DNA from: Hyaloscypha bicolor E | Taxonomy: Eukaryota; Ascomycota; Leotiomycetes; Helotiales; Hyaloscyphaceae | Length of the DNA: 64,000 nt | Assembly: GCF_002865645.1 (NCBI RefSeq) | Contig: NW_020194518.1 | Coordinates: 1,983,463-2,047,462, forward strand | Direction of reading: 5' to 3' | Shown here: positions 47,508-57,754 of the stretch, in pieces | Layout of the letters: each line of letters begins with the position of its first letter | How positions within the stretch are numbered: position 1 is the stretch's first letter | Program-made: the position numbers and the translations under genes | The notes under the pieces: generated by a model | What the model saw: the letters and a program-made list of their open reading frames with translations, nothing else | Told to the model about the DNA's origin: nothing | Database searches by the model: none

Positions 47508-49661
47508 CTCGGTAAACTCAAGCTTGTCTAGGCTTGGCAACGATTCCTGGCTAATCGATTCCGTATTCATGGCGCATTCGTATTACTAATAATCGCGAGG
47601 AATCAATTACTATTAATAGGGAATTGATTCTTCCCAAGTACCCTATATAGTAAATTTGTATAGGTCCTTTTATAAATTCTTTTTCACAGCTAAGAAGTAT
47701 AGTTTGCCTCGAAATAGGTTGCTGAAAGGCTGCCTTGGCGTCATGTCGGCTTTTAGTCCTGTCCTACTGAGCCTCTTCCAAGTCTCTTGGCTTGTCTCTG
47801 CTCAACCAAATCACAGAAAATACCCACAAGCCCTCTAGTTTACGAGCAAGCATGCTGCGCCATAAGTAATACAACCCACAAAGATGCGAGGCTTCGCCGG
47901 AAGTGCGTTAAGCTCACTCATGAACAGCGAAAGCGTACCTGTAGGGTTGAGATGCTGAGCAGATTCCCGGCTGCAACCTTAAACGACTTGGTTGGATCCG
48001 ACATTCGGCGCACCTCCTTATTTTTTCCCTGACTCAAGCTCCGAAATCCTGTTCTCAGCCCTGGTCGGAGCTTGCTGAAGCCCGGAATGTGGAAGTGCGG
48101 GGCTGAATGAAGGGAGCGAATAAGATATTTGTGTCTTGTACCTAAGCGACACCATAGCCACGAAGTGCCGCTCGCCAAGCGCGACCTGAAAAGGCTGGGC
48201 AGGCCATCTCACTGTGACTGATTTACTGAAGTTTATTTATAGAAATTGTTTGTGTCAGTTGGTTGCAAGGTTGAATTGTATAGATCAAAGCGGTCTAAAT
48301 GGAGGGTCCAAATCAGTGATGTTGAGTAGCCTGAAGTTCTATGATTCTGTGCAGTGAAGGAGAGATTTATAAGCCCCGCAAGTGGACTATAAGCCTATAC
48401 CCGATGTAGATATGGTTGACATGAGGGGGGAAATCATGGTAACGGATAGTTTGGTGTACGTATGGAGAGAAGCCCGAGACTCTGTGAAACATTAGAGCTC
48501 GCCTCCGATGGCCGGGTCTTTCTTGCAGATTCATGTAGCTGATGTTTGTAGATTTGGATTCTACAGCTCTCTGGACAGTCACCCGAACGTAATAGCTCCT
48601 TGACTTTTAATAATAGGTAAGTCTTGATTGGGATTACTTAATTTGTCTCCTTTGATCCCGATTCCCTACCTCTTTTTGGCCCTCTTCTTATAGCGAATAC
48701 GAGTATTCCTCTTTGTATTTCCTAAATATTTTATAGTTCTTTTTGTCGCTCACATTATAGAAACGTTCTACAAGAGATTTAAGTAGGATGCTCGCTTAAG
48801 AGAAGTTAGCCCAACTTTCACCCGATTTGCTAAGACGGCTTCTCTTCTCTTCACCCCTTCAAACTCGGATACGGAGTATTATATAATATACTCTGGGTTG
48901 CCTCGAGCAAGGTCTAAAGCTCGCATACACTACCGGATTGGGAACAAACACACAGATTCGGTCTAGCGTCCGCGCTTGGCCAGGGCTAGCGAGGGGCTTC
49001 CTAGAAAGACCAGGATAAAGTAAGGGAAAGCGAAACAAACACGTGGCTACAATACGGTATAAAGAGATTAAGGAAAGGGAAATAAGCTGAGTGCCACCGA
49101 AATTCTTATTACATGAAATCGCCCCAGCGGACAATAAGGAGACGTTATGGAATGATGAGGCTGGGCTACTTATCACTTGAATGTAAGCGAATGTGAGTCC
49201 AAAATAATTCAGGAGTTGAGAACTCGAGATTCGTGACTCAGAAACTGAGAAGCTGAGTTGGCGATGACGGTTTAATTTATTACAATGTTCTTGATGACAT
49301 TGACAGGGATCCATAAGTAGCCAATCCAATGAGCCCTAAATTTTAGAATAGTTCGGACGGTTCTGCGTGTATTATTGTAGTAGTACTAGGAGGGAGACTT
49401 CAATGGCGAGGACAAGCTCGAGGTCATGGTTGAATTGGTGAGATTCATCTCTGCTACCGTTCCGAAGAAGATAGTTTCTTGTTTCTACTCATCTATCGCA
49501 ATTCGGGTTTTGCTGTTTTGTAACTGAACTGGATCAAAATATGTGTTTTCTATACTTCTGTCTTTGACTTATGTTGAATAGCCTATTGCCGGGGATACCT
49601 TCGCTGTTAACTTGCTCTGCGTACTATCTTGCTGCCTGCCACTTAATGACTACTCGTGTCC
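47508..49661. other. Gene-poor flank of the 9.2-kb element
   Basis: Several frames of 60-156 codons are present, none with recognisable protein character or splice structure. Confidence 0.4.
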
Positions 49662-50254
49662 TTACAATATATCAAAACAAGTAACAACAAAGCAAATTGA
49701 GCTCGCAGGACAGCGGCCTGGGTTAAAAATAGCACATGTAAAAAACAATATAATGCAAGGTCCACAAATACCGCGTTCATCCAAAGTGTTGGCAGCCACG
49801 CCAGTCTCCGGAAAAGTACCATGTGCAAGATAATAATCCACCTTTTCCATCGCAGAGGTAATAACTGTGGAATTGGTACCAACAAGGTTGCTAGGATAAT
49901 TGGATTCGGCTGCTTCTTCTAGGTCACCACCTATAGTGGCTACTTGCTTCTTTTGCGCGTGGTCGATGACCAGATATTTGCCGTCGATCTTGTCAACTCC
50001 CACAGTATTATTGTACGCATTTGATAGACTGTGGGCTTCATCGAGGGTCTTGATAGTTGGAGCTGCGGCGTCGAGTTCATACCTCCAGCCGGGGAACAGC
50101 TCACTGTCTGCGTATTTCTGTGCACTCATTAGCCAGCTCTACTTATATCAAGGGATGGAAGTGAGGATCTTACGGTATTACCAGCAGCAAGTACTGCCTG
50201 AGTGTGGCCCGACAAGGCGATGACAACAACCGTGAAAATAGGAGAGAACTTCAT
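49662..50254 (-). CDS. Small secreted protein with Cys-rich C-terminus
   Basis: Two exons (50254-50174, 50117-49662) separated by a 56-nt GT-AG intron give 178 residues. A clear signal peptide (MKFSPIFTVVVIALSGHTQA, cleavage near residue 24) lies in exon 1. The mature part begins KYADSELFPGWRYELDAAAP. It is rich in small and acidic residues, with two N-glycosylation sequons (NNT, NST). All six cysteines sit in the last ~35 residues (GICGPC, then FTC, GRC, SIC, VTC), which are also hydrophobic. The protein is presumably extracellular. No known family is recognised. It lies about 2 kb from a transposon island, a setting common for effector-like genes, but no effector role is shown. Confidence 0.65.
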
Positions 50255-51268
50255 TTTGACGGTGCCACGAGATCAATGCTGCCGGAAGGAACTTGAAGAA
50301 TTGCCAAGCTGACTTTCTAGAGAGCGGGAAGGTGCAGATTTCGTGAAATAGTTGAGAAGTTATCAATAAGGCAGAAGAGAAGCTGTGCTGATAATAAGAG
50401 AAATATCATTGCAGGGACCAAAGTTGGTTTATATACTTTATTAACAAGTATGACTTTCTTCATGTAGTTCCAAATATTAGCTAATGAATACTTACCTACG
50501 GTTACACAGCTGTGATTAAAATACTGCAAATAGTATATCGTCTTACTATTGCGGCCGCGATATATTATTCTTGATTAGTACAGTCCCATTCAATGCTTCT
50601 ATTGGCAAATACTATAGTGCGGCTGACGGTAAGATGTGAGACGTCGACTAAGCCCAGGCTAAGTAATAAACGTCAGCCAGTTATTAGCCAAGGATATTTC
50701 CTAGCTAATTAGCTTAGCTTAAGAGCTAAGAAGTCGCTAATAAGCTATATTTTAACATAATTTCTCATGTGAAAAAATCAAGTTAATTAAATATTATCTA
50801 AATAGGCCCAAATATAAATCTAATTAGAACTATATAATATATAAGATAACCTTTACTTCCTATTACTATATAATAGTTCTACTTTACTACTGCATTGCAT
50901 TACGATTTATTCTTATTAAGTTACTTGAGAGTTTATAAAAAGAAAGAGAGTTCCTAAAGTTTAGAGATTTAATACTAAAAAACTTTTATATTTCTGCTTA
51001 TTCATTAATATTTATAAGCTTCTTAGCTATTTATAAGATAGGGAAATCCTAGCGAACTAACTTACAAGACTTCCAACTATTAATTAACTAGCTTATAAGC
51101 TAGCCGGCTTAATACTCACCCTGACTAAGCCAAATAGAGTACCGGCTGGAATTGATAAGCTGAAAATTGCCATCTCAGCTCATTTCTCGACCGAGATGAA
51201 CTAGGCACACTACACGCCGATGGGAAGTGTTTTTTGATAGATCAATCTTGAAAACAAAATAAAGGACT
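50255..51268. other. Intergenic with an AT-rich, RIP-like block
   Basis: From about 50640 to 51130 the sequence is AT-rich with TA/AG-rich words like the islands. Its two ends (GACTAAGCCCAGGCTAAG and the reverse complement of CACCCTGACTAAGCC) are loosely similar, so it may be a decayed TIR element. Confidence 0.35.
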
Positions 51269-51270
51269 TA

Positions 51271-51506
51271 CCCGTTCGTACTGTACCTTCCACAAGTTAC
51301 CACTGGTGGTTCGCAAAAGCGATCTGGCCATGCTAGCGACTTGGCCAATTATTTTACATAGTAAATTTGTATGGGAGGTACTTCCGGCTGACTGATCCGT
51401 GCATGAAGTTTGGCAAGGGACATTAATTTGGTGGTGGCCAAGTCGCTATTGTGGCCAGATTGCGTTCACGAACCACCAGTGGTAACTTGTAGAAGGTACG
51501 AACGGG
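51271..51506. mobile_element. 236-bp foldback MITE with TA target duplication
   Basis: The arms, about 80 bp each (51271-51349 and 51429-51506), are inverted repeats starting CCCGTTCGTAC, with high identity around AAGTTACCACTGGTGGTTCG. TA flanks both sides (51269-51270, 51507-51508). There is no coding capacity. It probably was moved by a Tc1/mariner-type transposase. Its ends do not match those of the 9.2-kb element. Confidence 0.8.
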
Positions 51507-52310
51507 TAGCCGGAGCTTTTTGTTACATGACATGTTGTGAGGCGTTCGGTAATTGTGCTGACAGACATGCATGGTGGATCCGTTTCGGTGGTCCTGCCAG
51601 CACTGACATGTGTATGCGGATCTGTTCGGTAATCGGGCTGACAGGGTAATCGCCGTCTCGGCGTTTTCCTGAAAATCTTTAAACCTCCTCATTTCTAAAG
51701 TGCTGAGTGAGCCATTCGTTTTTGAAGAGTCTTATGCGAGACGATTTGGTAATCTTACTTTAGGGTCAACAAAGGGGCAAGACTTTAACAGCAGCGGAGT
51801 ATGCCCCCAAGAAGAATACTTGATGGAGCGGAGAGGTGCTACTGTCACCGAATATTGCGTGTGGTTTGGAGACATGCAGTACTCATAGTACTGAACAATC
51901 ACAAGTTTGTTTGCGAAATCGAGTGGTTCCTGGGTCAAGTTTACTGTATAATTCCTTGAAGTGCAGGTAGTCTGCGTTCGACCGACCACTGGGCGAATAT
52001 CCCATTGATTGGTTCTTCTTTTGTTGCTTCCACAGAGTTATCGTTTACAGCTTATCCTTTACTCAAGGTCCCTCTCACCCCCGTAGTCTTCAAATACAAC
52101 ATCAAAATCTCCCTCGCAATATTCATAACATCTGCCAACTTGCTCGGCAATCGATGCCCAACATCAAACTCCACCAACTTCGCGCTCTCCCAGTGTGGGC
52201 TCCGATAAGCTCGATAAGCGACGATTAGATAATCGCGCTAATTTTTCGATAATCGATAATCGACCATCGATTACGATAATTATCGAACTAAGGCCTTGGC
52301 AATACTAGCT

Positions 52311-52577
52311 ATTATCACCCAGGGTCCCGGAACCGTTATGATGTCCCGGTGATGTCCCGGTTATGCGATATAAATGTCCGGAATCTGGCGGAAATGTCAT
52401 GATTTAGATAATTATTATCACCCAGGTCCCGGAACCATCATGATGTCCCGATGATGTCCCGATTACGCGATATAAATATCCGGAATATGGCGGAAATGAT
52501 TTAGCCTTAAGACGATATCATTTCTTTTCCACCATACTCCGGATATTTATATCGCGTAACCGGGACATCACCGGGAC
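52311..52577. repeat. Direct and inverted ~100-bp repeats beside the gap
   Basis: Two direct copies start at 52311 and 52414 (ATTATCACCCAGG..., with GATGTCCCGGTGATGTCCCG). They are followed by a reverse-complement copy from about 52515 that runs into the gap. Confidence 0.75.
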
Positions 52578-53136
52578 NNNNNNNNNNNNNNNNNNNNNNN
52601 NNNNNNNNNNNNNNNNNNNNNNNNNNNNNNNNNNNNNNNNNNNNNNNNNNNNNNNNNNNNNNNNNNNNNNNNNNNNNNNNNNNNNNNNNNNNNNNNNNNN
52701 NNNNNNNNNNNNNNNNNNNNNNNNNNNNNNNNNNNNNNNNNNNNNNNNNNNNNNNNNNNNNNNNNNNNNNNNNNNNNNNNNNNNNNNNNNNNNNNNNNNN
52801 NNNNNNNNNNNNNNNNNNNNNNNNNNNNNNNNNNNNNNNNNNNNNNNNNNNNNNNNNNNNNNNNNNNNNNNNNNNNNNNNNNNNNNNNNNNNNNNNNNNN
52901 NNNNNNNNNNNNNNNNNNNNNNNNNNNNNNNNNNNNNNNNNNNNNNNNNNNNNNNNNNNNNNNNNNNNNNNNNNNNNNNNNNNNNNNNNNNNNNNNNNNN
53001 NNNNNNNNNNNNNNNNNNNNNNNNNNNNNNNNNNNNNNNNNNNNNNNNNNNNNNNNNNNNNNNNNNNNNNNNNNNNNNNNNNNNNNNNNNNNNNNNNNNN
53101 NNNNNNNNNNNNNNNNNNNNNNNNNNNNNNNNNNNN
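52578..53136. other. Assembly gap (559 N)
   Basis: Unknown bases inside the hAT-like element. The flanking palindromic repeats probably caused the gap. Confidence 0.99.
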
Positions 53137-53860
53137 CTATTTGCTAGCTATAGCTATTAATAGCAGCTATTTTCACCCGGGTCGGTAATTTGCTCGGGGT
53201 AATGCCGAAAGAGATCGCTTAGCCGATAACGATTACTAATCGATAATTTCGATCGATAATTTATCGGAGCCCACACTGCGCTCTCCTCCTCAAAATACTC
53301 CTTATGCATCGTCTTACCCGACTCATACCACTTATCCTGCTTCCCCAGAACATTGACACTCGGAATCTGAATCTCCCCACCCTACCTTCCTCATACCTAA
53401 CTCGGTCATCGGCGGGCTGGTCGTCATCAAAAACACGCCAAACTTAAACCCCTCCCCATCACCTTCTCCCTCCTCCACCTCCTCCCTCCTCCTCCCCCCT
53501 CCTCTCCTGCTCCGCCAAGAGTCCAGCAGCCAACCGCCCACCCTGACTAAACCCAAAATCCCCACCCAATAATCCCTACTCTTCAACATCTTCTCAACCA
53601 AATCTCTAACCTCACTCTCCAGCTCCTCGTGAGTAAACACATTATCGTCAGACCTGCTCTTCCAGCGGAAGAAGTTGTTCGCAGCCGTCGAAGAACGGGA
53701 GTACGCCATCGCCTGCTGGTCGGATGAAAGGCGCGTCTGCGAACACGAAATCGAAGGTTTCGGAGAGAGCAGGCGTTGGAGCGCGCGCTGGTTTGGAGGT
53801 TGAAGACTTGTTGCCGTTTACCCCTGAGCAGTAGAGGCAGAGGATTGCCGAGAGGGACAT

Positions 53861-54975
53861 TGCGGCCTGCGGACGCGAACCTGCTTCTTTCAATGGCTCG
53901 AGTAAATGACGAGTTGTGTGATCAACCTAGTTGTGAAGTAGAAAACCCGAATATGGGTGAGATTTGGAGGAAGATGATGAGGATTTTTTGAGGGCGGCTT
54001 TGAGGCTAAAGCCGCTTAATCATGAGGTGGGGTTGTTAAAGTAAAGCCATCCTCCTGAGATATGTCTTCGTTCGTTCCACCAAATATATTGCCGACAGGG
54101 GTTCCTGTCTATTTTGCTGCGCGAATGTTTGAAATATACGCAGGGGATCTTACGCGACATTGATCATCCATAATAGCAAAATTCCTCAGGCTAGGAGCTT
54201 TACGGTTGACTAATGTATAAATACTTAGATAATCTATTTATCTTTCTATAATTTTGTTATCCTGCTTATTGAAACCCTGTCTTTCATACTAGAGGAGATG
54301 TAGTAAATATATAGGAACCCACTATCTATTTAATGAATATGTCTGTGGGCTAGAAGGGGAAGGCATTATTATAATCTGCGCTGGGTGTTTCCGAAAGAGA
54401 AGATAAAGTGCCTTGATTTTAAGATCTTGGTTTTCTTCTCATGTGGAGCTCATAGACCGAAATCTTGGCACGCCATTCAATTCAGAACCGAAAGGCTGAG
54501 ATAGGGGGTCACGTGACCACACCCTGCCTCCAGCGTCCTACCAACGAATCAACTTTGCTGTCCCTCCTCAAGCTTGCGTTTTTGCCAACGTACCACTCAC
54601 CCTTTGAGACCAGCATTCTTCGAGACCAGCACGCGCCGATATTAAGAAATAGCACAGCAAGGTACCCAATCGCGAAGAGCAACCGCGCCCAAGCAGCTGG
54701 AGAGTAAACATCGAGGTATCTAACGCCATATCATTCCTGGAAGTACCCACTAAGGTGGACCCTCAAAATCTATCATGTGCACTCAAGGTCCTGCAAGTCT
54801 AGCTAGCGCAGTTGGCACCCACGAGCTCTCCGTAAATACAGATCCCCGCCTCAAAAAAAAAAAAAGGGAAATACAATTATGCACTTGCTGGCTGATTCGC
54901 TTCATCATTCGTGAAATCCTCCCCTACTTTCCATCTTCATCTTCGTAATATACAATCCCCTCCCTCTCCCCTCAT
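53861..54975. other. Intergenic; GGTCACGTGACC palindrome
   Basis: A 12-bp perfect palindrome lies at 54507-54518. The rest holds no supported gene; there is an A-run at 54853-54865. Confidence 0.4.
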
Positions 54976-57020
54976 CTATCTTCGATACATCGGACTCGGG
55001 AAACCCGGACTCTGCCTCCCGCCCCCATTATACGGCGCTGGGCTCGCTAACCTCGCGATACTCGGGCCAGAGCCACTGCCGCCCGCACTCCTATTACTCT
55101 GTCCCGTTCCCGGTCTCGGCATCGGCGGCGCGTTCGCATTACCAAAGTAATCTCCTCCCTCAGGCTGACCCCGTGGTCCCGGGTCCGTCATATTTCTGTA
55201 CTGCGGTTGACGTTGAGGAAAGTTGGGATTCGCGAGGGAAGCGGAGGATGCTGAGCGGTTACCAGGGTTGTAGGATTGGTAGCCGCCGTTGCTGTTCGTG
55301 GGGCTTGTTGGGCCACGGCCTTGACTTGGAGCAGGCGAGTTCCGGCCGTAGTCTGAACCGGGTAATGGGCTGGAGCGTCCGCCGGGGTAGTTTTGGTCGA
55401 AGGTGGGGCGGCGACCGGGAGGACCTTGGTTTGACATGCTGTTGGACCGCAGGTCCTCGACTTGTCGTGGCATGGGACGGCCGAAGTTGTCCATGCTGGG
55501 TTGGGAGCGGGGACTGTAGTTGTCGGTGTAGGAGACTGGACTCTGGGTGTAGCCTCGGTCACCCATTGCAGACGGCATTCGGGGTGGCTGAGGGCCGCGG
55601 CTCCAGTTACTGTTTTGTGAATTGGCTGTCATTGTGCGTTGAGGTGCTGCTGGGAAGCCATTTGTGTCCAGAGGTGGGAGAGATGGTGCAGGGGAACCAG
55701 CACGAGCGTAGCCAATGTCTGATGCATTACCCATCAATGGAGCATTTGATCCAAAACTTTGACCAGATACAGCAGAGGAACCCGTGGCAGATCGATTTGG
55801 GAAAGGACGCTTCTGATCCAATTGATCGAGTTCGAAAGCAGGAAGAGTAGGTTGACCACTTGGGGTTCCAGGTCGGCTTGAGTACTGGGGCAGAGTCATC
55901 ATGGTATCGTTGCGGTTAAGCATTGGCATTCCAGGGAGCTTGTCTTCGGACTTCTGATCGAGCAGTGTTGGTAATGTAGCTTGTCGTCCGAAAGCAGGCA
56001 TCTCTCCCTTCTTCACTGCCTTTGCATCCGCCTTCAATCTCTTGCGCTCTTCCTCCTCGATAGCCTTATTGACCTTGACACTGACAATCTTCGCCAATCG
56101 ACGGTTGACCTTGCGCTCACAATATCCAGCAAGGCCTCCATCGGCGTTGGGGATATAATGCCAAAGGAAAAAGACGTAGAAGAGCATGGCAAGCAAGAGT
56201 GACAATGCCCCAAAGACCCAAATAACGAGTGTGAAGGTCATTCCAGATAGAATAACAGCTTGTTGATGCTCTTGCTGGGCGAGAAGGCCAATATTCTTGA
56301 AGAATCCAAGGAGCGTTGAGCCAACGTCGTTTGCATTGTTAGGGTCGAGCTTCGCTATGAACACGGAGTAGAGTGTCAAAGCATTGATGACTTGTCGTGG
56401 TCCTTGGCAGAAAATGATCCGAATCCAGGCTGGCATTGTCAGTACACGACCTATTAGAATCTCCTGAGAAACTTACACTGGAAGGAGAAGTATGTGAATA
56501 GGGCTACATATTCAGCCCCTTTCTTGGACTTGGTCAACTCTGCGAATACCAAGAAACGCCTCCAACCTCTTGCTTTTCCAAGTCTGACACTCTGCAGTCT
56601 GACTGCCAGTGAATCCAGGAAACTCTCTGCGACAGCACCTCTCTTGATAACCCTCAACGCACGAAGATGTTCAAATCCAAGATTGACCCAAGAAGCGATG
56701 ATACATGCGGAGAAGATCCATTTGGAGACATCGAGGGGAATGTATGGCTTGATCTCTCCAGACCATTTATTGAAGGCCAGAAGATTGACAGCCGTGAAGG
56801 TATCAACGGCGTAGACGGCAGTGGAGATTATGAGCGAGAGCCAGAGGTAACCGTATGCGAAGGGGTTGAGGCACGATGTTGAGTGGAAATCATTGAGACT
56901 CTGCGAAGAAGAGTTAGCATTGGCCAAGATAGATGGGAGACGGGACGGGAGACTTGCGATGAACTCCCATTTCTGCTCGGGTCGGATGTCGTCCTCCTTT
57001 ACTCTCCCTGAACAACCCAT
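54976..57020 (-). CDS. KCH1-type fungal potassium channel
   Basis: Exons 57020-56958, 56900-56477 and 56429-54976 give 646 residues. The family core is well preserved: DVSKWIFSACIIASW, VDTFTAVNLLAFNKWSG, GWRRFLVFAELTKSKKGAEY, FTYFSFQ-S-WIRIIF and GPRQVINALTLYSVFIAKL. Together with a strong hydrophobic stretch near VIWVFGALSLLLAMLFYVFF they give several plasma-membrane segments. Kch1/Kch2 import K+ in yeast and support calcium uptake during pheromone response. The C-terminal ~330 residues are a disordered Pro/Ser/Asn/Gly tail with many SP sites. Intron 1 (56957-56901, 57 nt) has a GC donor (ATC|GCAAGT) and a CTAAC branch; splicing there restores the conserved KWEFI-SLNDF junction. Intron 2 (47 nt) is GT-AG. 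Confidence 0.88.
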
Positions 57021-57475
57021 TGTGAATGTACGTCGAAATTAAAATCGAAAGAAACTGGCACGGCCAGGACGATAAGAGCACCTGGCTAGAACTGAAGGGG
57101 TCGAGGAATGCCGAACGACGGTGGATGGCCGGTGGTTGGCACGTCGGCGGCCGAATCAATTGAATGAGCGACCTGGGATGGAATCAATCTCACACATTCG
57201 TCGTTCTCCGCCTGCGAAGTGATCGACTGTGCGGATTGAGTTGGTGGTGATCTCAATGAGGGATCGAAAGAGCGTGGGTTGTATATCCGTTGGTAGATTG
57301 TGTCGAGTGTCGCTCGACGAGAATAGCAACGACTTGCTATTGTTGGGCCTTGTGTTGCATTTTCCTCGGCTGCTCTTCTGCTCGCAGCTGACGACAATGT
57401 TTGGGAGTGAATTGTATGGTCGATCGCGGTGCGGCGGCTGGTGTTGGTCTTCTCGCGCGCGGTTTGATCGCTGCA

Positions 57476-57477
<2 letters not shown>

Positions 57478-57524
<47 letters not shown>
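57478..57524 (+). repeat. Poly-G tract, 47 bases
   Basis: Uninterrupted G on the plus strand (C on the coding strand of the KCH1-type gene), 458 bp upstream of its ATG. It could form stacked G-quadruplexes. Its length may also be uncertain because of sequencing slippage. Confidence 0.9.
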
Positions 57525-57525
<1 letters not shown>

Positions 57526-57718
57526 TCGAGTTGTCGCAGCCGGTCGGATTGGGACGAGACGATACCAACGTTGCGTTGGCTATTGACGCTCGGAGCCGGC
57601 GGGTCGGTTTCTCAATGCGCGATGCGGGTGGGGCGAAGATCGATGATGTTTGCAGTAAAGAGCGACTGTGATGAGGGCATCCAGAGAGAGTGAGGATGTG
57701 AGGAGAGGAGATGGGGGT

Positions 57719-57754
57719 GCAGTGGCAGTGGCAGTGGCAGTGGCAGTGGCAGTG
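57719..57754 (+). repeat. Hexanucleotide array (GCAGTG)n
   Basis: Six consecutive GCAGTG units. Confidence 0.9.

Larger units (their letters stand above)
52191..53278. mobile_element. hAT-like non-autonomous element containing the assembly gap
   Basis: Both ends carry an 18-bp inverted repeat CAGTGTGGGCTCCGATAA and are flanked by a perfect 8-bp target duplication CGCTCTCC (52183-52190; 53279-53286). CAGTG-type ends and 8-bp duplications are diagnostic of hAT transposons. Subterminal DNA is packed with ATCGAT/GATAATC words. About 530 bases are known outside the gap, with no coding frame. Confidence 0.85.
52052..53860 (-). pseudogene. FSH1-type serine hydrolase, interrupted by a hAT element
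   Basis: The pseudogene reads from MSLSAILCLYCSGVNGN (53860) through ETFDFVFADAPFIRPAGDGV and FFDGCEQ, matching the FSH1 alpha/beta-hydrolase family. The nucleophile motif GFSQGG is encoded at about 53540-53555, but in a frame shifted from its neighbours. FKFGVFLMT follows. The C-terminal part, with the catalytic-His region (KLVEFDVGHRLPS) and a TAA at 52054, lies beyond a 1.1-kb insertion (52191-53278). The broken HG motif (CLYCSG for CLHGSG), at least two frame changes and the insertion make it non-functional. Without the insertion it would encode about 240 residues, normal for the family. Confidence 0.8.

Noticed and set aside
48859..49329. Minus-strand 156-codon frame
   Set aside because: No signal peptide, domain or splice context; composition resembles random translation of intergenic DNA.
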